Shown here: in pieces, positions 37,677-45,936 of the stretch | Layout of the letters: the number at the start of each line of letters is the position of its first letter | Numbering within the stretch: the stretch's first letter is position 1 | Assembly (NCBI RefSeq): GCF_000302595.1 | Contig: NZ_JH947127.1 | Location: 310,001 to 374,000 of the forward strand | Reading direction: 5' to 3' | From: Pedobacter arcticus A12 | GTDB lineage: Bacteria > Bacteroidota > Bacteroidia > Sphingobacteriales > Sphingobacteriaceae | Length of the DNA: 64,000 nucleotides | Position numbers and translations under genes: made by a program | The notes under the pieces: model-generated | Database searches by the model: none | What the model was told of the DNA's origin: nothing | The model's input: only the letters and a program-made list of their open reading frames with translations

Positions 37677-38432
37677 ATGAACTATAACGATACAACGCGA
37701 CTTTCAAGACTTACTGCAATCCTAACGCAATTGCAAACGAAAAGGCTTATTACTTCAAGAAGTCTTGCTGAAAAATTTGGAGTAAGTACTCGGACTATTT
37801 ACGGGGACATCAAAGCATTAGAAAAGGCTGGAGTTCCTGTTATTACTGCAGACGGAAAAGGATATTCGTTAATGGAAGGATATAAAATACCACCGATAAT
37901 GTTTTCTGAAAGCGAGGCAAATGCTTTAATTACAGTTGAACAATTGGTACTAAAAAACACAGACAGTTCACTTATTAAGGAATATACTGAAGCAATAAAT
38001 AAGGTAAAAGCAGTTTTATTGTATTCAACCAAGCAAAAGCTTGAATTGTTATCAAAAAGAATTGCTATTAGTCCAGCCATTTCAGACATAAATACAAGTA
38101 ATTCATTAGCATTAATTCAAAATGCGTTGACCGACTTTAAAGTTTTGAATTTGACTTATCATTCAGCGCATAAAAATGAAAAGACAGAAAGGAAAATAGA
38201 GCCTTTTGCGTTGTATTATAGTCTACAAGAAAGTTGGACACTCATTGCTTATTGCCAATTAAGAAAGGATTACAGAATGTTTCGTTTGGATAAGATTCTG
38301 AAAATTAAAGAAAGTGAATTAAATTTCATTCCTCATAAACTGACACTTCAAGAATATTTAACCGAAAAAGAAAAGAATTTTAAAACCCCTGACACACTGT
38401 TGTCAAAACAGCAAATTACTTTTGCCACTTAA
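37677..38432 (+). CDS. WYL-domain transcriptional regulator (DeoR-like HTH, cassette 1)
   Basis: 251 residues. The winged helix is at residues 8-65 (LTAILTQLQTKRLITSRSLAEKF, VSTRTIYGDIKALEKAGVPV). A helical linker and the WYL domain follow, with FALYYSLQESWTLIAYCQLRKDYRMFRLDKI replacing strict WYL by SWTLIAY. It sits 18 bp before the VOC gene, a frequent pairing in Bacteroidetes. Confidence 0.87.
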   Translation: MNYNDTTRLSRLTAILTQLQTKRLITSRSLAEKFGVSTRTIYGDIKALEKAGVPVITADGKGYSLMEGYKIPPIMFSESEANALITVEQLVLKNTDSSLIKEYTEAINKVKAVLLYSTKQKLELLSKRIAISPAISDINTSNSLALIQNALTDFKVLNLTYHSAHKNEKTERKIEPFALYYSLQESWTLIAYCQLRKDYRMFRLDKILKIKESELNFIPHKLTLQEYLTEKEKNFKTPDTLLSKQQITFAT

Positions 38433-38450
38433 TCTTAAAATTATAACGAA

Positions 38451-38861
38451 ATGAATTTACAATCAGTACGCATTATTACGGCCAACATCAACGGATTAGT
38501 AAAATTTTATGAGCAAGTAACAGGAATGTCTTTGGTACAATATACACCAGACTTTGCCGAACTAAAAACACCGACTGCAACATTAGCAATTGGAAGCACC
38601 AAAACGCTACAATTTTTTGGTGGAGACGAAGTGGCAAAGCCAGCCCAAAACCATAGTGTTATAATAGAATTCAAAGTTGATGACGTAGATAAAGACTATG
38701 AAAGGTTAACGGACTATCTTCAAAATAGCATAGTTCAAAAACCTACAATAATGCCTTGGGGAAATAAATCTCTATTATTTCGTGACCCTGATGGAAATCT
38801 CGTAAACTTATTCACACCAATTGCACCAGAGGCAATGGCGAGGTTTAAAGATGGAAAATAA
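38451..38861 (+). CDS. VOC/glyoxalase-fold protein (cassette 1)
   Basis: 136 residues forming two beta-alpha-beta-beta-beta modules (SVRIITANINGLVKFYEQVTGM; IIEFKVDDVDKDYERL; SLLFRDPDGNLVNLFTP). The DPDGN turn is typical. It may be an antibiotic- or aldehyde-modifying enzyme or a binding protein; the substrate is unknown. It stops 6 bp before the attC-like site that ends cassette 1. Confidence 0.82.
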   Translation: MNLQSVRIITANINGLVKFYEQVTGMSLVQYTPDFAELKTPTATLAIGSTKTLQFFGGDEVAKPAQNHSVIIEFKVDDVDKDYERLTDYLQNSIVQKPTIMPWGNKSLLFRDPDGNLVNLFTPIAPEAMARFKDGK

Positions 38862-39000
38862 GCACTACCGCTAACATCAGTTTGGCAAAATGGCGGGTTC
38901 AGTAGTAATTCAAGTTCAGTTTTTCAATTGAACATTTGTGATAAATTGAACATTTGTACTTCTAATTCCGCCACTTCGCCAAGCTGAAAACCGTTAGCGG
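38862..39000 (+). repeat. attC-like palindrome B (end of cassette 1)
   Basis: It opens with ACCGCTAAC (38867-38875) and closes with CCGTTAGCGG (G at 38993). Inner arms GTTTGGC / GCCAAGC and GGCGG / CCGCC pair, spaced by an AT-rich loop with its own small inverted repeats. Bases GCACTACCGCTAA at the left complement the start of cassette 1 (TTAGCGGTAATGC at 36290) at 12 of 13 positions. Confidence 0.85.
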
Positions 39001-39007
39001 TCAGGCT

Positions 39008-39910
39008 ATGACAGACCTCTACAAAAAGAACAATCATATAATGAACGATAGCAATTTACCTTGGACAGAAGATAAACATAAAATTACGGAAGCGTATTTT
39101 GAGGCTATTAACAAAAATAATCTTGAACTTTTTAGAATTATTAAAATTCATTTAAAAGAGTTAGATGGAGTTCTCCCAATTCTTGAATTTATCATTGAAC
39201 GGCTAGAAACAGTTGCAACTTTAACGGTTGACAACAGAATTTGGGATGCTGAAATAGTACTTAGGTCAGCAATTGAAACATTTGTGAAGTATGTTTTTAT
39301 TACTACGGCTGACGAAGATGAACGAAAAATAAGATTAGATGAATTTTGGAATTTATTGGCAGAAGTGAATTCTTTGAAACAATCTGAGCAAGCAAAAAAG
39401 AACCTAAAGCATCTTGGCGGACTTGAAACACATAATTTGGCATATTCACCGATGGTATTGCCAGAAGAGATAGAAGCGGAATTACGAACGAAATGGATAA
39501 AGGCAGAAAGACAGAAGCTTGAACAAAAATGGTCTTTCACAGAAATAGTGAATTCTTTATCTAGGAATTATCGTGGGAAACCGATGGAAATATTTATTAC
39601 AATAACTCACGGATACAGGATGAGTAGCCACGTTACACACGGAGACGAGACAGGAATTTTAATAATTAGAGAAAGAAATAGTAGACCTTTTGAAGATAGA
39701 GAATTAGCTTATTTCACTCACTATTTAAGACTGTTAAGTGACGTTTTTACTTTTTGTACATTTATAGGTATTGAGACAATGAATTTACTTGGTTTGGAAA
39801 AAGACTATTTTTTCAAAAATCAGGAAAGTTTAAAGGACATTCAAGTATTGACGGAAAAATATCATAACGACTTATTTCAGGATAAAGACTATGACAAGTA
39901 TAGAAAATAG
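39008..39910 (+). CDS. Cassette 2 protein, DUF5677-like
   Basis: 300 residues; translation may instead begin at the Met of MNDSNLPW (39041). All-helical. WDAEIVLRSAIETFVKYVFI and the SSHVTHGDETG segment resemble the helical bundle and conserved His-containing stretch of DUF5677 proteins, whose function is unknown. It begins 15 bp inside its cassette and ends 20 bp before the next palindrome, the tight packing typical of integron cassettes. No membrane segment or signal peptide. Confidence 0.6.
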   Translation: MTDLYKKNNHIMNDSNLPWTEDKHKITEAYFEAINKNNLELFRIIKIHLKELDGVLPILEFIIERLETVATLTVDNRIWDAEIVLRSAIETFVKYVFITTADEDERKIRLDEFWNLLAEVNSLKQSEQAKKNLKHLGGLETHNLAYSPMVLPEEIEAELRTKWIKAERQKLEQKWSFTEIVNSLSRNYRGKPMEIFITITHGYRMSSHVTHGDETGILIIRERNSRPFEDRELAYFTHYLRLLSDVFTFCTFIGIETMNLLGLEKDYFFKNQESLKDIQVLTEKYHNDLFQDKDYDKYRK

Positions 39911-39924
39911 ACTAAAAAAACAAG

Positions 39925-40068
39925 AAGCCCGAACCGCTAACAAGCGTTTGGCAAAAAAGCGGGTTCAGTGCTTAAATGAAGCTTTGTTCTTCGTATTAAG
40001 TTCAGTACTGGCAAACAGTTTTGTGCTTCTAAATCCGATTCTTCGCCAAGCGCCAAAACGTTAGCAGA
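39925..40068 (+). repeat. attC-like palindrome C (end of cassette 2)
   Basis: CCGCTAAC at 39934-39941 and ACGTTAGCAG with G at 40060. Inner arms GCGTTTGGC / GCCAAGCGC pair, the loop holds TTAAGTTCAGTACTGGCAA. The left flank AAGCCCGAACCGCTAA is complementary to the cassette 2 start TTAGCGGTCAGGCT with one bulge. Confidence 0.85.
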
Positions 40069-40072
40069 AAGT

Positions 40073-40278
40073 TTAACTGACCTTAACCACATAATGCCTT
40101 TTTAGATATTTTTCAAGTGGTATAAATTTATCGGGCATATCTCTTTCTGTTACCATTGTGCATAATATACCATTCTTACTTAATATCCTTTCTCTTGACT
40201 TCCATTTCTTTGAAGTATATTCAAATACGTCACCTTCTTTTAACTCATTACCAAGTGAATCAAAAAAACCTTCTGCTA
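40073..40278 (-). pseudogene. Reverse-oriented ORF remnant in cassette 3
   Basis: On the minus strand a frame of about 67 codons ends at 40073 and reads AEGFFDSLGNELKEGDVF, EYTSKKWKSRERILSKNG, then RDMPDKFIPLEKYLKRHYVV. It has good coding character but no ATG near its beginning, because it runs straight into the attC core occupied by the intron. If the intron is removed the frame continues a few codons upstream, with a TTG as the only obvious start. It may be a small inverted cassette gene or the tail of a truncated one. Not recognised. Confidence 0.4.
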
Positions 40279-42151
40279 ATCGAGTAGACGGCTCTGCCAG
40301 AAACCTGACAGAGTGCGCCTCTCACACCACCGTACGTACGGGTCTCGTATACGGCGGTTCGTAAACTGATGGGTTGAGTTTTGTGTAAATCTCCAGCATT
40401 GGGATGTAGCCTTTCTGCTTTAGCCGTTTGATAGTTATCGTGGTATTAAGAATCGGGCTTTGCGCTATGCGCCAGCCCCCTTTTCTTGTCCTGCTCCATG
40501 CATAGGCGTGGTCGGCATCTACTCCTAAACGTAGCAGGTTCTTCCGTTTACGTTCAGGCTTTTTCCAATCAGTCCAGATGCAATAGCGCAGTCGGTTGCG
40601 CAACCAGCCGTCTATATCCCGCAGTTTACCTGCGATACTGCTCCCTTTGAAATAGGTGAGCCAGCCTCGGATAATCTCGTTGATCTTAACGATGCGTTCT
40701 TCCAGGCTTTTGGACAATGTTTTCCGCGTCACTGCTTTTAACTTCTCTTTCAGCTTTGCCCATGCTTTTTCTCCTACCGTTAACTGATACTGTCCCTTTA
40801 CTCCTTTTTGGTACGTGGATGCGAACGTAAAGCCCAGTATTGTAAACTTCACTGGTTTTACTATCCCGCTCTTTGCCTTGTTCACTTTCAGCTTTAGCCT
40901 GTTTACCAGGTATTTGGTAATGGCTTTGCCTGCCAGTTTCGCATCGGAAGGAAGTCTGCAGTAGATACTGAAATCATCGGCATAGCGAACGAATCTTAGC
41001 TTTCTCCTTTCCAGTTCTTTATCCAGCTCATTGAGCAGGATATTAGAAAGCAATGGGCTTAATGGACTGCCTTGCGGTACGCCTTTTCTTCGTTTTACCA
41101 GTCTGCCTTTGATCTGTATCGGTGCCCGCAACCATTTACGGATTAACCGTAGCGTAACGGGGCATTTTACCTTGCGGTAGATCAGGTTCAGTAGCAGGCA
41201 ATGGTCTACCTCGTCAAAGAATGTTTCAAGGTCGATAGCCACGACGTGGCTATAGCCTTCATGAATGTGGCTCAGCGCTTTCCCTACCGCTGTTCTAGCG
41301 CTTTTGTAGGGTCTAAAGCCATAGCTGTTCTCATGGAACTCATACTCGAACTTTGGCATCAAAACCTGTGATACGGCTTGTTGCAACAAGCGGTCTACAA
41401 CTGTAGGAATACCCAGTAAACGGACTTTTCCTCCGCCTTTGGGTATTTCTACCCCTAAGATTGATTGTGGCAGGTAACTGTTCCCTCCTACTGTTCCCAG
41501 TAATGCACTCTTGTGCTTTCGGACATAGTCTTCCAGCTCGGTGGTTTTTAAGCCATCAATGCCTGCGCTACCTTTGTTCGACACTACTTGTTGCAGTGCC
41601 TTTTGCAGGTTTTGTGGACGTAGTACCTGTGCAATCAATTCTTCTGCTTTTTGTTCTACATTTCTTTCTTCCTGTTCCGCTTCTACGAGGCTATCGCTTA
41701 CGCAATTCCTTCGTGGATTAAGAACCAGTTTACGTTCAGTCCTTCCTTGTTTGTGAGACCATGTGCCGTTTGTTGGCACCTCGTTTCCTCAAGTACTATG
41801 ACCTCTGCTGATTTCTCTTTGTGGCTAAACCCGTAGCCTAAGAGACCTCCCTCGGTAAGGTAAATACCCTTCTGTCTACTCCTGCTGAATCTACATAGTT
41901 GAGCTTTTGGTTCGCTTAGGACTTCGGTGTGCTGTGCCACCTCATCCACTCAATTATGCCTCTTATCCAGTTTCTGTTCGTCAGTGCAGACGTTTGCAGT
42001 CTCGCTTACTTCAGTGTAAAGCTCACGCCAAACCACCTTGCGACTTGCTAATTCTTCCAGGCGTTACCCCAGCGAATAAGGGACTTGCACCCTTTGGGTC
42101 TTTTATTCAATTTCTTGAAGAAAAGATTTATATTTACCATTCAAGGCGCAC
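40279..42151 (-). mobile_element. Group II intron A1, complete, inserted in an attC-like site
   Basis: On the minus strand it starts GTGCGCC (consensus GUGYG) and ends CTACTCGAT (AY end) with the presumed branch-point A in TCTACTC. Domain V lies at about 40324-40360 (GAACCGCC...GTACGGTGGTG), domain VI after it. Removing 1,873 bp rebuilds the palindrome: CTGCTA joined to ACCACAAATTT. The 5' exon ends TTTGTGGT and the 3' exon begins TAGC. This is the orientation and position used by group IIC-attC introns. Confidence 0.88.
40322..41779 (-). CDS. ltrA: Group II intron reverse transcriptase/maturase (intron A1)
   Basis: 485 residues. RT blocks: NKGSAGIDGLKT, PQSILGVEIPKGGGKVRLLGIP, FHENSYGFRPYKSA, AIDLETFFDEVDH, GVPQGSPLSPLLSN and the catalytic RYADDFSIYC. 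Domain X/GIIM has IIRGWLTYFKGSSI, followed by WRIAQSPILNTTITIKRL. No HNH endonuclease domain follows. The last 12 codons overlap domain V. It splices and reverse-transcribes its own intron. Confidence 0.93.
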   Translation of the reverse strand: MPTNGTWSHKQGRTERKLVLNPRRNCVSDSLVEAEQEERNVEQKAEELIAQVLRPQNLQKALQQVVSNKGSAGIDGLKTTELEDYVRKHKSALLGTVGGNSYLPQSILGVEIPKGGGKVRLLGIPTVVDRLLQQAVSQVLMPKFEYEFHENSYGFRPYKSARTAVGKALSHIHEGYSHVVAIDLETFFDEVDHCLLLNLIYRKVKCPVTLRLIRKWLRAPIQIKGRLVKRRKGVPQGSPLSPLLSNILLNELDKELERRKLRFVRYADDFSIYCRLPSDAKLAGKAITKYLVNRLKLKVNKAKSGIVKPVKFTILGFTFASTYQKGVKGQYQLTVGEKAWAKLKEKLKAVTRKTLSKSLEERIVKINEIIRGWLTYFKGSSIAGKLRDIDGWLRNRLRYCIWTDWKKPERKRKNLLRLGVDADHAYAWSRTRKGGWRIAQSPILNTTITIKRLKQKGYIPMLEIYTKLNPSVYEPPYTRPVRTVV

Positions 42152-42280
42152 ACCACAAATTTGTATTATAATGGCTGAACTGCTTTACGTTATTTCATCA
42201 CAACTAACTAAATTTATACGGGCAGACAAGTTTTTGCTTTCTATGCCATTACAACACAAATTCGCCAACCGTTAGCGGTA
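42152..42280 (+). repeat. attC-like palindrome D, right part (end of cassette 3)
   Basis: The left core CTGCTA is at 40273-40278, split from this part by intron A1. Arms AATTTGTATTATAATGGC and GCCATTACAACACAAATT pair at 16 of 18 positions, the loop has TAAATTTATACGGGCAGAC. It ends CCGTTAGCGG with G at 42271. The cassette 3 start TTAGCAGAAAGTTT complements AAACCTTCTGCTA. Confidence 0.85.
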
Positions 42281-42296
42281 ACCTAATTCGAAATCT

Positions 42297-42926
42297 ATGG
42301 TAGAAAATAAACTTAGTGAACACGAATTTAAAAGTCTTTTTTTACCCATTTTAAGACTTGAATCAAATGAATCGATACTGAGCGTTTACCGAAACCTTTT
42401 TAGTGTTGACATTAATTCGCCTCAAGAGCTAATAGACTATTGTGGAAACTATCGACTGCTTTACAATGAGTTTCAGGTAATTTTAAACTTTGATAATTTC
42501 CATAAAGAATTTAACAATATATCTATAACTTGTCGTATACCTAGAAAATGGTATTTTCCATTTTACAACCCTATAAAGTCTTTCATTTCAGATTTAAAGA
42601 AAGTTTGTATTGGAGAAATATTTGATCTTTATTTTGGTAAGTTCGAACACGAAGCACTTACAACTTATCGCACACGTAAAAACTATTTTGTAAAAAATAT
42701 TTATTATTATGATTTAAGTGCTCGAAATTATGATATAAAGGGAGCAAAGGAATTGTCTCCAATAGTAATAACAAGTGAAAAAAATGAAGAATATTACTTT
42801 GTGCACTTTATAATTAATTCAAATTGTTATTACAAAAACAACGGACAAATTCTTCTAAAAACGGACTGGAGAAAATTCATGTATCGGTACGACAGATTAA
42901 TGAATTTTTGTGATATTAACTTTTAA
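42297..42926 (+). CDS. Cassette 4 protein, unknown
   Basis: 209 residues, rich in aromatic residues and lysine (YDLSARNYDIKG, KWYFPFYNPIKSFISDLKK). No signal peptide, membrane segment or motif I recognise. It starts 26 bp after the GTTAGCGG core and stops 12 bp before the next palindrome, so it is the sole gene of a minimal cassette. Codon use is AT-rich like the other cassettes. Confidence 0.6.
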   Translation: MVENKLSEHEFKSLFLPILRLESNESILSVYRNLFSVDINSPQELIDYCGNYRLLYNEFQVILNFDNFHKEFNNISITCRIPRKWYFPFYNPIKSFISDLKKVCIGEIFDLYFGKFEHEALTTYRTRKNYFVKNIYYYDLSARNYDIKGAKELSPIVITSEKNEEYYFVHFIINSNCYYKNNGQILLKTDWRKFMYRYDRLMNFCDINF

Positions 42927-42933
42927 AGCTGTA

Positions 42934-43069
42934 GGCAACCGCTAATAACAAGTACAAAAATGGCTGACCTGCTTTATGTAACTTTCTACAAATTAATTAA
43001 GTTTATGCAAGCTGACTTTGGTATTGCTTCAACGCCATTTCTGTAAAAACTTGCAAAACGTTAGTGGTA
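42934..43069 (+). repeat. attC-like palindrome E (end of cassette 4)
   Basis: Opens with CAACCGCTAATAAC and closes with ACGTTAGTGG (G at 43060). Arms ACAAGTACAAAAATGGC and GCCATTTCTGTAAAAACTTG pair, loop TTAAGTTTATGCAAGCTGAC. TAGGCAACCGCTAA is complementary to the cassette 4 start TTAGCGGTAACCTA at 12 of 14 positions. Confidence 0.85.
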
Positions 43070-43096
43070 ACCTTAAAACGAAAAACGTAACAGTTA

Positions 43097-44047
43097 ATGA
43101 CACCAAAGGAAATCTCAAAGGAAGAAGTTGAAAACTTTAAAAAGCTAATAGAATATCTGAAAAGACTCTCAGAAGATGGAATTACATCATTAATTGAAAA
43201 ACCATTATTAATTATGTTAGATCAATCTATTCCATTCTTTTCTCATTTGGTTATGACTGATGTATTTCCCGAAATTCACAGACTTACTATCAATAAAAGA
43301 GTAATTGGGAAAAATAAAAGGATAAGAGAGATAAATTTTTTAAAATATCCTCCCAAAGAAATGGTTTCAAAATACGGTCGTTGTAATAATCCGAAACAAT
43401 CAATTCTTTATTCTTCATTTTTAAATTTTACTGCAATGAATGAATCGCAACCTCGTGTTGGCGATTTAATAACTAAAAGCGTTTGGAAAGTTAAAGGAAA
43501 TCAAACATTAACTTATTGTCCAATCTTTAAAAATCAACCATTAGATAAGAATATAATTAATCCTAGAACATTTGAAATCAATAAGATATATCAGGAAAAA
43601 TTAAAACAATATCCAGAAAATATAAGAGAACAAATTGACCTGCTTGTACAGTTTATTGCAGATGTATTTACGAAAAGAATTCATCCTGATAGACATTTAG
43701 ACTATTTATTCAGCGCCTATTTCTCGAATAAAATACTCTATGAATTCGAAAATCAAGAAATTGAAGCCATATTTTATCCAAGTGTAAAAGACAAGCTATC
43801 TTTTGAAAATCTAGCTATAAAACCTAATGTGTTTGACAATAAATACGAGTTAGTGGAAGTCAGTGATAGTGTTTGCGTAATGGATCCGACAAATGGCAGA
43901 GGTGGCTTTTTCTTTGAAGGTTTTTCGACCTGTAAAAGTTTTGATTTCACATCTGGTAAAATTCTTTGGGACAAGGACAAAATATACCAATCTGAAGAAA
44001 AAATAATTGAAATGAAAAATAAATTTGATGTTGACTTGTCTGAATGA
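43097..44047 (+). CDS. Cassette 5 protein, RES-domain-like
   Basis: 316 residues. A helical lead of about 75 residues is followed by a stretch laid out like a RES domain: an IHRLTINKR strand, GRCNNPKQSILYSSFLNFTA (compare the R-rich RFNxxG...LYxA pattern), PRVGDLITKSVWKV, and late AIFYPSVKDKLSFENLAIKP (compare IxYPSVR...NLAL). RES proteins are NAD-degrading toxins or related enzymes, usually paired with a Xre antitoxin, which is not adjacent here. The match is by eye only, so this is tentative. Confidence 0.5.
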   Translation: MTPKEISKEEVENFKKLIEYLKRLSEDGITSLIEKPLLIMLDQSIPFFSHLVMTDVFPEIHRLTINKRVIGKNKRIREINFLKYPPKEMVSKYGRCNNPKQSILYSSFLNFTAMNESQPRVGDLITKSVWKVKGNQTLTYCPIFKNQPLDKNIINPRTFEINKIYQEKLKQYPENIREQIDLLVQFIADVFTKRIHPDRHLDYLFSAYFSNKILYEFENQEIEAIFYPSVKDKLSFENLAIKPNVFDNKYELVEVSDSVCVMDPTNGRGGFFFEGFSTCKSFDFTSGKILWDKDKIYQSEEKIIEMKNKFDVDLSE

Positions 44048-44065
44048 GAAAAAAGGCAACCGCTA

Positions 44066-45936
44066 GTCGAGTAGGCAAAGGGGGATTTCACCCCTAAACC
44101 TCTCACAGAACCGTACGTGAACCTCTCAATTCATACGGCTCTTGTTATACAGTCGATAAAATCTAAATAGTATTTAGACCAGTTTGTATCCCAATTCCCA
44201 ATGATAGAACAGGGTCGGATATGATTTTGTAATATACCTTAGCCATTTTACGGCTTTGACTTTGCTTCCTTTGAAGCGTTTATACTTGTTCAATATCCAA
44301 CCAATCATACGATGATGTAGATAATAAAACACAGGATGCAAGCTCTTTCTGCTTATCTTTCCATAATATTGAATCCAACCTCGAATCTTAGGATTCAACA
44401 GATTTGCTAAATCCTGTATCCCACGCTGAGTTTTATTATGGAATCCAAGTGTACGCAGTTCTCCCGTGATTCGAACTTTCGACTTTCGGCTCATTTTACA
44501 GTCAAACTGAAGAAAGCTTCCGCCGTTTTTCAATTTGAACCTTATTGGCTGAAAACTGAAACCCAAGAAATCGAACTGCACAGGATGCCCTTTGAGGGCT
44601 CTACCATCCTTCTTGCAGTACACTATTCTAGTCTTTTCAGGATGTGCGGTCAGACCGCACTCTTTCAGACGTTCTTTTAGAACTGCAAGTGTACGGACAG
44701 CTTCCTCATGGCTTCTGCAATGAACGATCATGTCATCTGCATAACGCACCATTTTTACCTCCGGACAGTATTTCTCCATCCATTTATCCACACAGTAATG
44801 CAAATATAGATTAGACAGCAATGGGCTGATTACCCCTCCTTGAGGTGTTCCCTTGCCCGTGGATATCTTAACTGTTCCATCTTCTAGTATTACTGGAGCT
44901 TCCAGCCACCTTTTGATGTAGAGCAACACCCACTTCTCCGAAACATGTCGCTCCAAAGCTTTCAACAGAAGGCGATGGTCAACATTCTCAAAGAATTCTT
45001 GTATGTCCAAATCTACCACCCAACTATATCGCAGTACGTTTTGACGTACAATCTCAATAGCTGTATGTGCACTCCTGTTGGGACGGTATCCATAAGAGTT
45101 TTCAGAAAATATGGATTCCAACCTAGGTTCAAGGTACTGCTTTACCACTTGTTGAGCGATTCTATCATTTACAGTGGGAATACCCAATGGTCGGGTTTTG
45201 CCCCCAGCCTTGGGAATATTGACCCGCTTTACCGCAGGTGCAAAATAACTTCCTGACGCCAGTCTATTCCATACTTTGTACAGTTCCTTGGAACGTACAC
45301 TATCGAATTCCGATAGGGTTTGATGGTCTATCCCAGCACTTCCTCTGTTACTTTTCACCTTCTTGTAGGCCACCCACACCATCTCCTTGGTTATGGGGAT
45401 CGACTTTGTTTGTTCTTTAAAAATCATCCTTACAATTTTAAGTTGTTCTTAAATATTAAACTGTACAACTGAAGTCCTTCGCTCCCTTCCCATTACAGAA
45501 ATTTCAACGCTACTACAACTTCATCCGCAACCTATATGCTCATTAGTAATCGACTCACAGGTATTTCCTGCTTGTGTTTTCCTTTTAGCATAGCACATAG
45601 GCTTCCTGTGGTTCCAAAAAATAAAGCCTGGATAGAAGTCATGCCCTCTTTATGACGGTTGCCGTATAGACAGTAATTAGGCGCCTTCTATACTTATCCC
45701 TGACTCCTCGATATGAATCGGGTTTTGACAACAACTGGTCATTTCGTCACTTCATCGAAAGGTTCGCTTTCGCTCATCTCTTCTATCCTTACCTGACTAT
45801 TTTAAATAGCCTTTTCTTTTATCGCTTCACACACCTTTGTCGCCTTAGATGAGTCATAAAAGTGGTTTGATGAGTTTCCCTAAAAACCCTCATCGGAGGA
45901 CCTACCTCCATCTTTATCATAGCTCACACAGCACAC
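44066..45936 (-). mobile_element. Group II intron B1, complete
   Basis: On the minus strand it starts GTGTGCTG and ends CCTACTCGAC. Domain V lies at about 44108-44142 (GAGCCGTATG...CGTACGGTTC), and domain VI has GAGAGG pairing with CCT-A-CTC around a bulged adenosine seven bases from the end. The 3' exon is TAGCGGTTGCC, the antisense of the attC core CCGCTA. Its 5' end abuts the 3' end of intron A2 at 45937. The whole element reappears at 47463-49333. Confidence 0.88.
44174..45427 (-). CDS. ltrA: Group II intron reverse transcriptase/maturase (intron B1)
   Basis: 417 residues. Blocks NRGSAGIDHQTL, VNIPKAGGKTRPLGIPTV, FSENSYGYRPNRSA, DLDIQEFFENVDH, GTPQGGVISPLLSN, and RYADDMIVHC, then the maturase domain with NPKIRGWIQYYGKISRKS. 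No endonuclease domain. About 35 percent like the A1 enzyme only in the core blocks, so it is a distinct lineage. Its translation is identical to that of the copy at 47571. Confidence 0.93.
   Translation of the reverse strand: MIFKEQTKSIPITKEMVWVAYKKVKSNRGSAGIDHQTLSEFDSVRSKELYKVWNRLASGSYFAPAVKRVNIPKAGGKTRPLGIPTVNDRIAQQVVKQYLEPRLESIFSENSYGYRPNRSAHTAIEIVRQNVLRYSWVVDLDIQEFFENVDHRLLLKALERHVSEKWVLLYIKRWLEAPVILEDGTVKISTGKGTPQGGVISPLLSNLYLHYCVDKWMEKYCPEVKMVRYADDMIVHCRSHEEAVRTLAVLKERLKECGLTAHPEKTRIVYCKKDGRALKGHPVQFDFLGFSFQPIRFKLKNGGSFLQFDCKMSRKSKVRITGELRTLGFHNKTQRGIQDLANLLNPKIRGWIQYYGKISRKSLHPVFYYLHHRMIGWILNKYKRFKGSKVKAVKWLRYITKSYPTLFYHWELGYKLV

Noticed and set aside
44438-45420. Plus-strand ORFs of 60-103 codons repeated at 47835-48817
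   Set aside because: They are antisense to the RT genes and are conserved only because the introns are identical copies.
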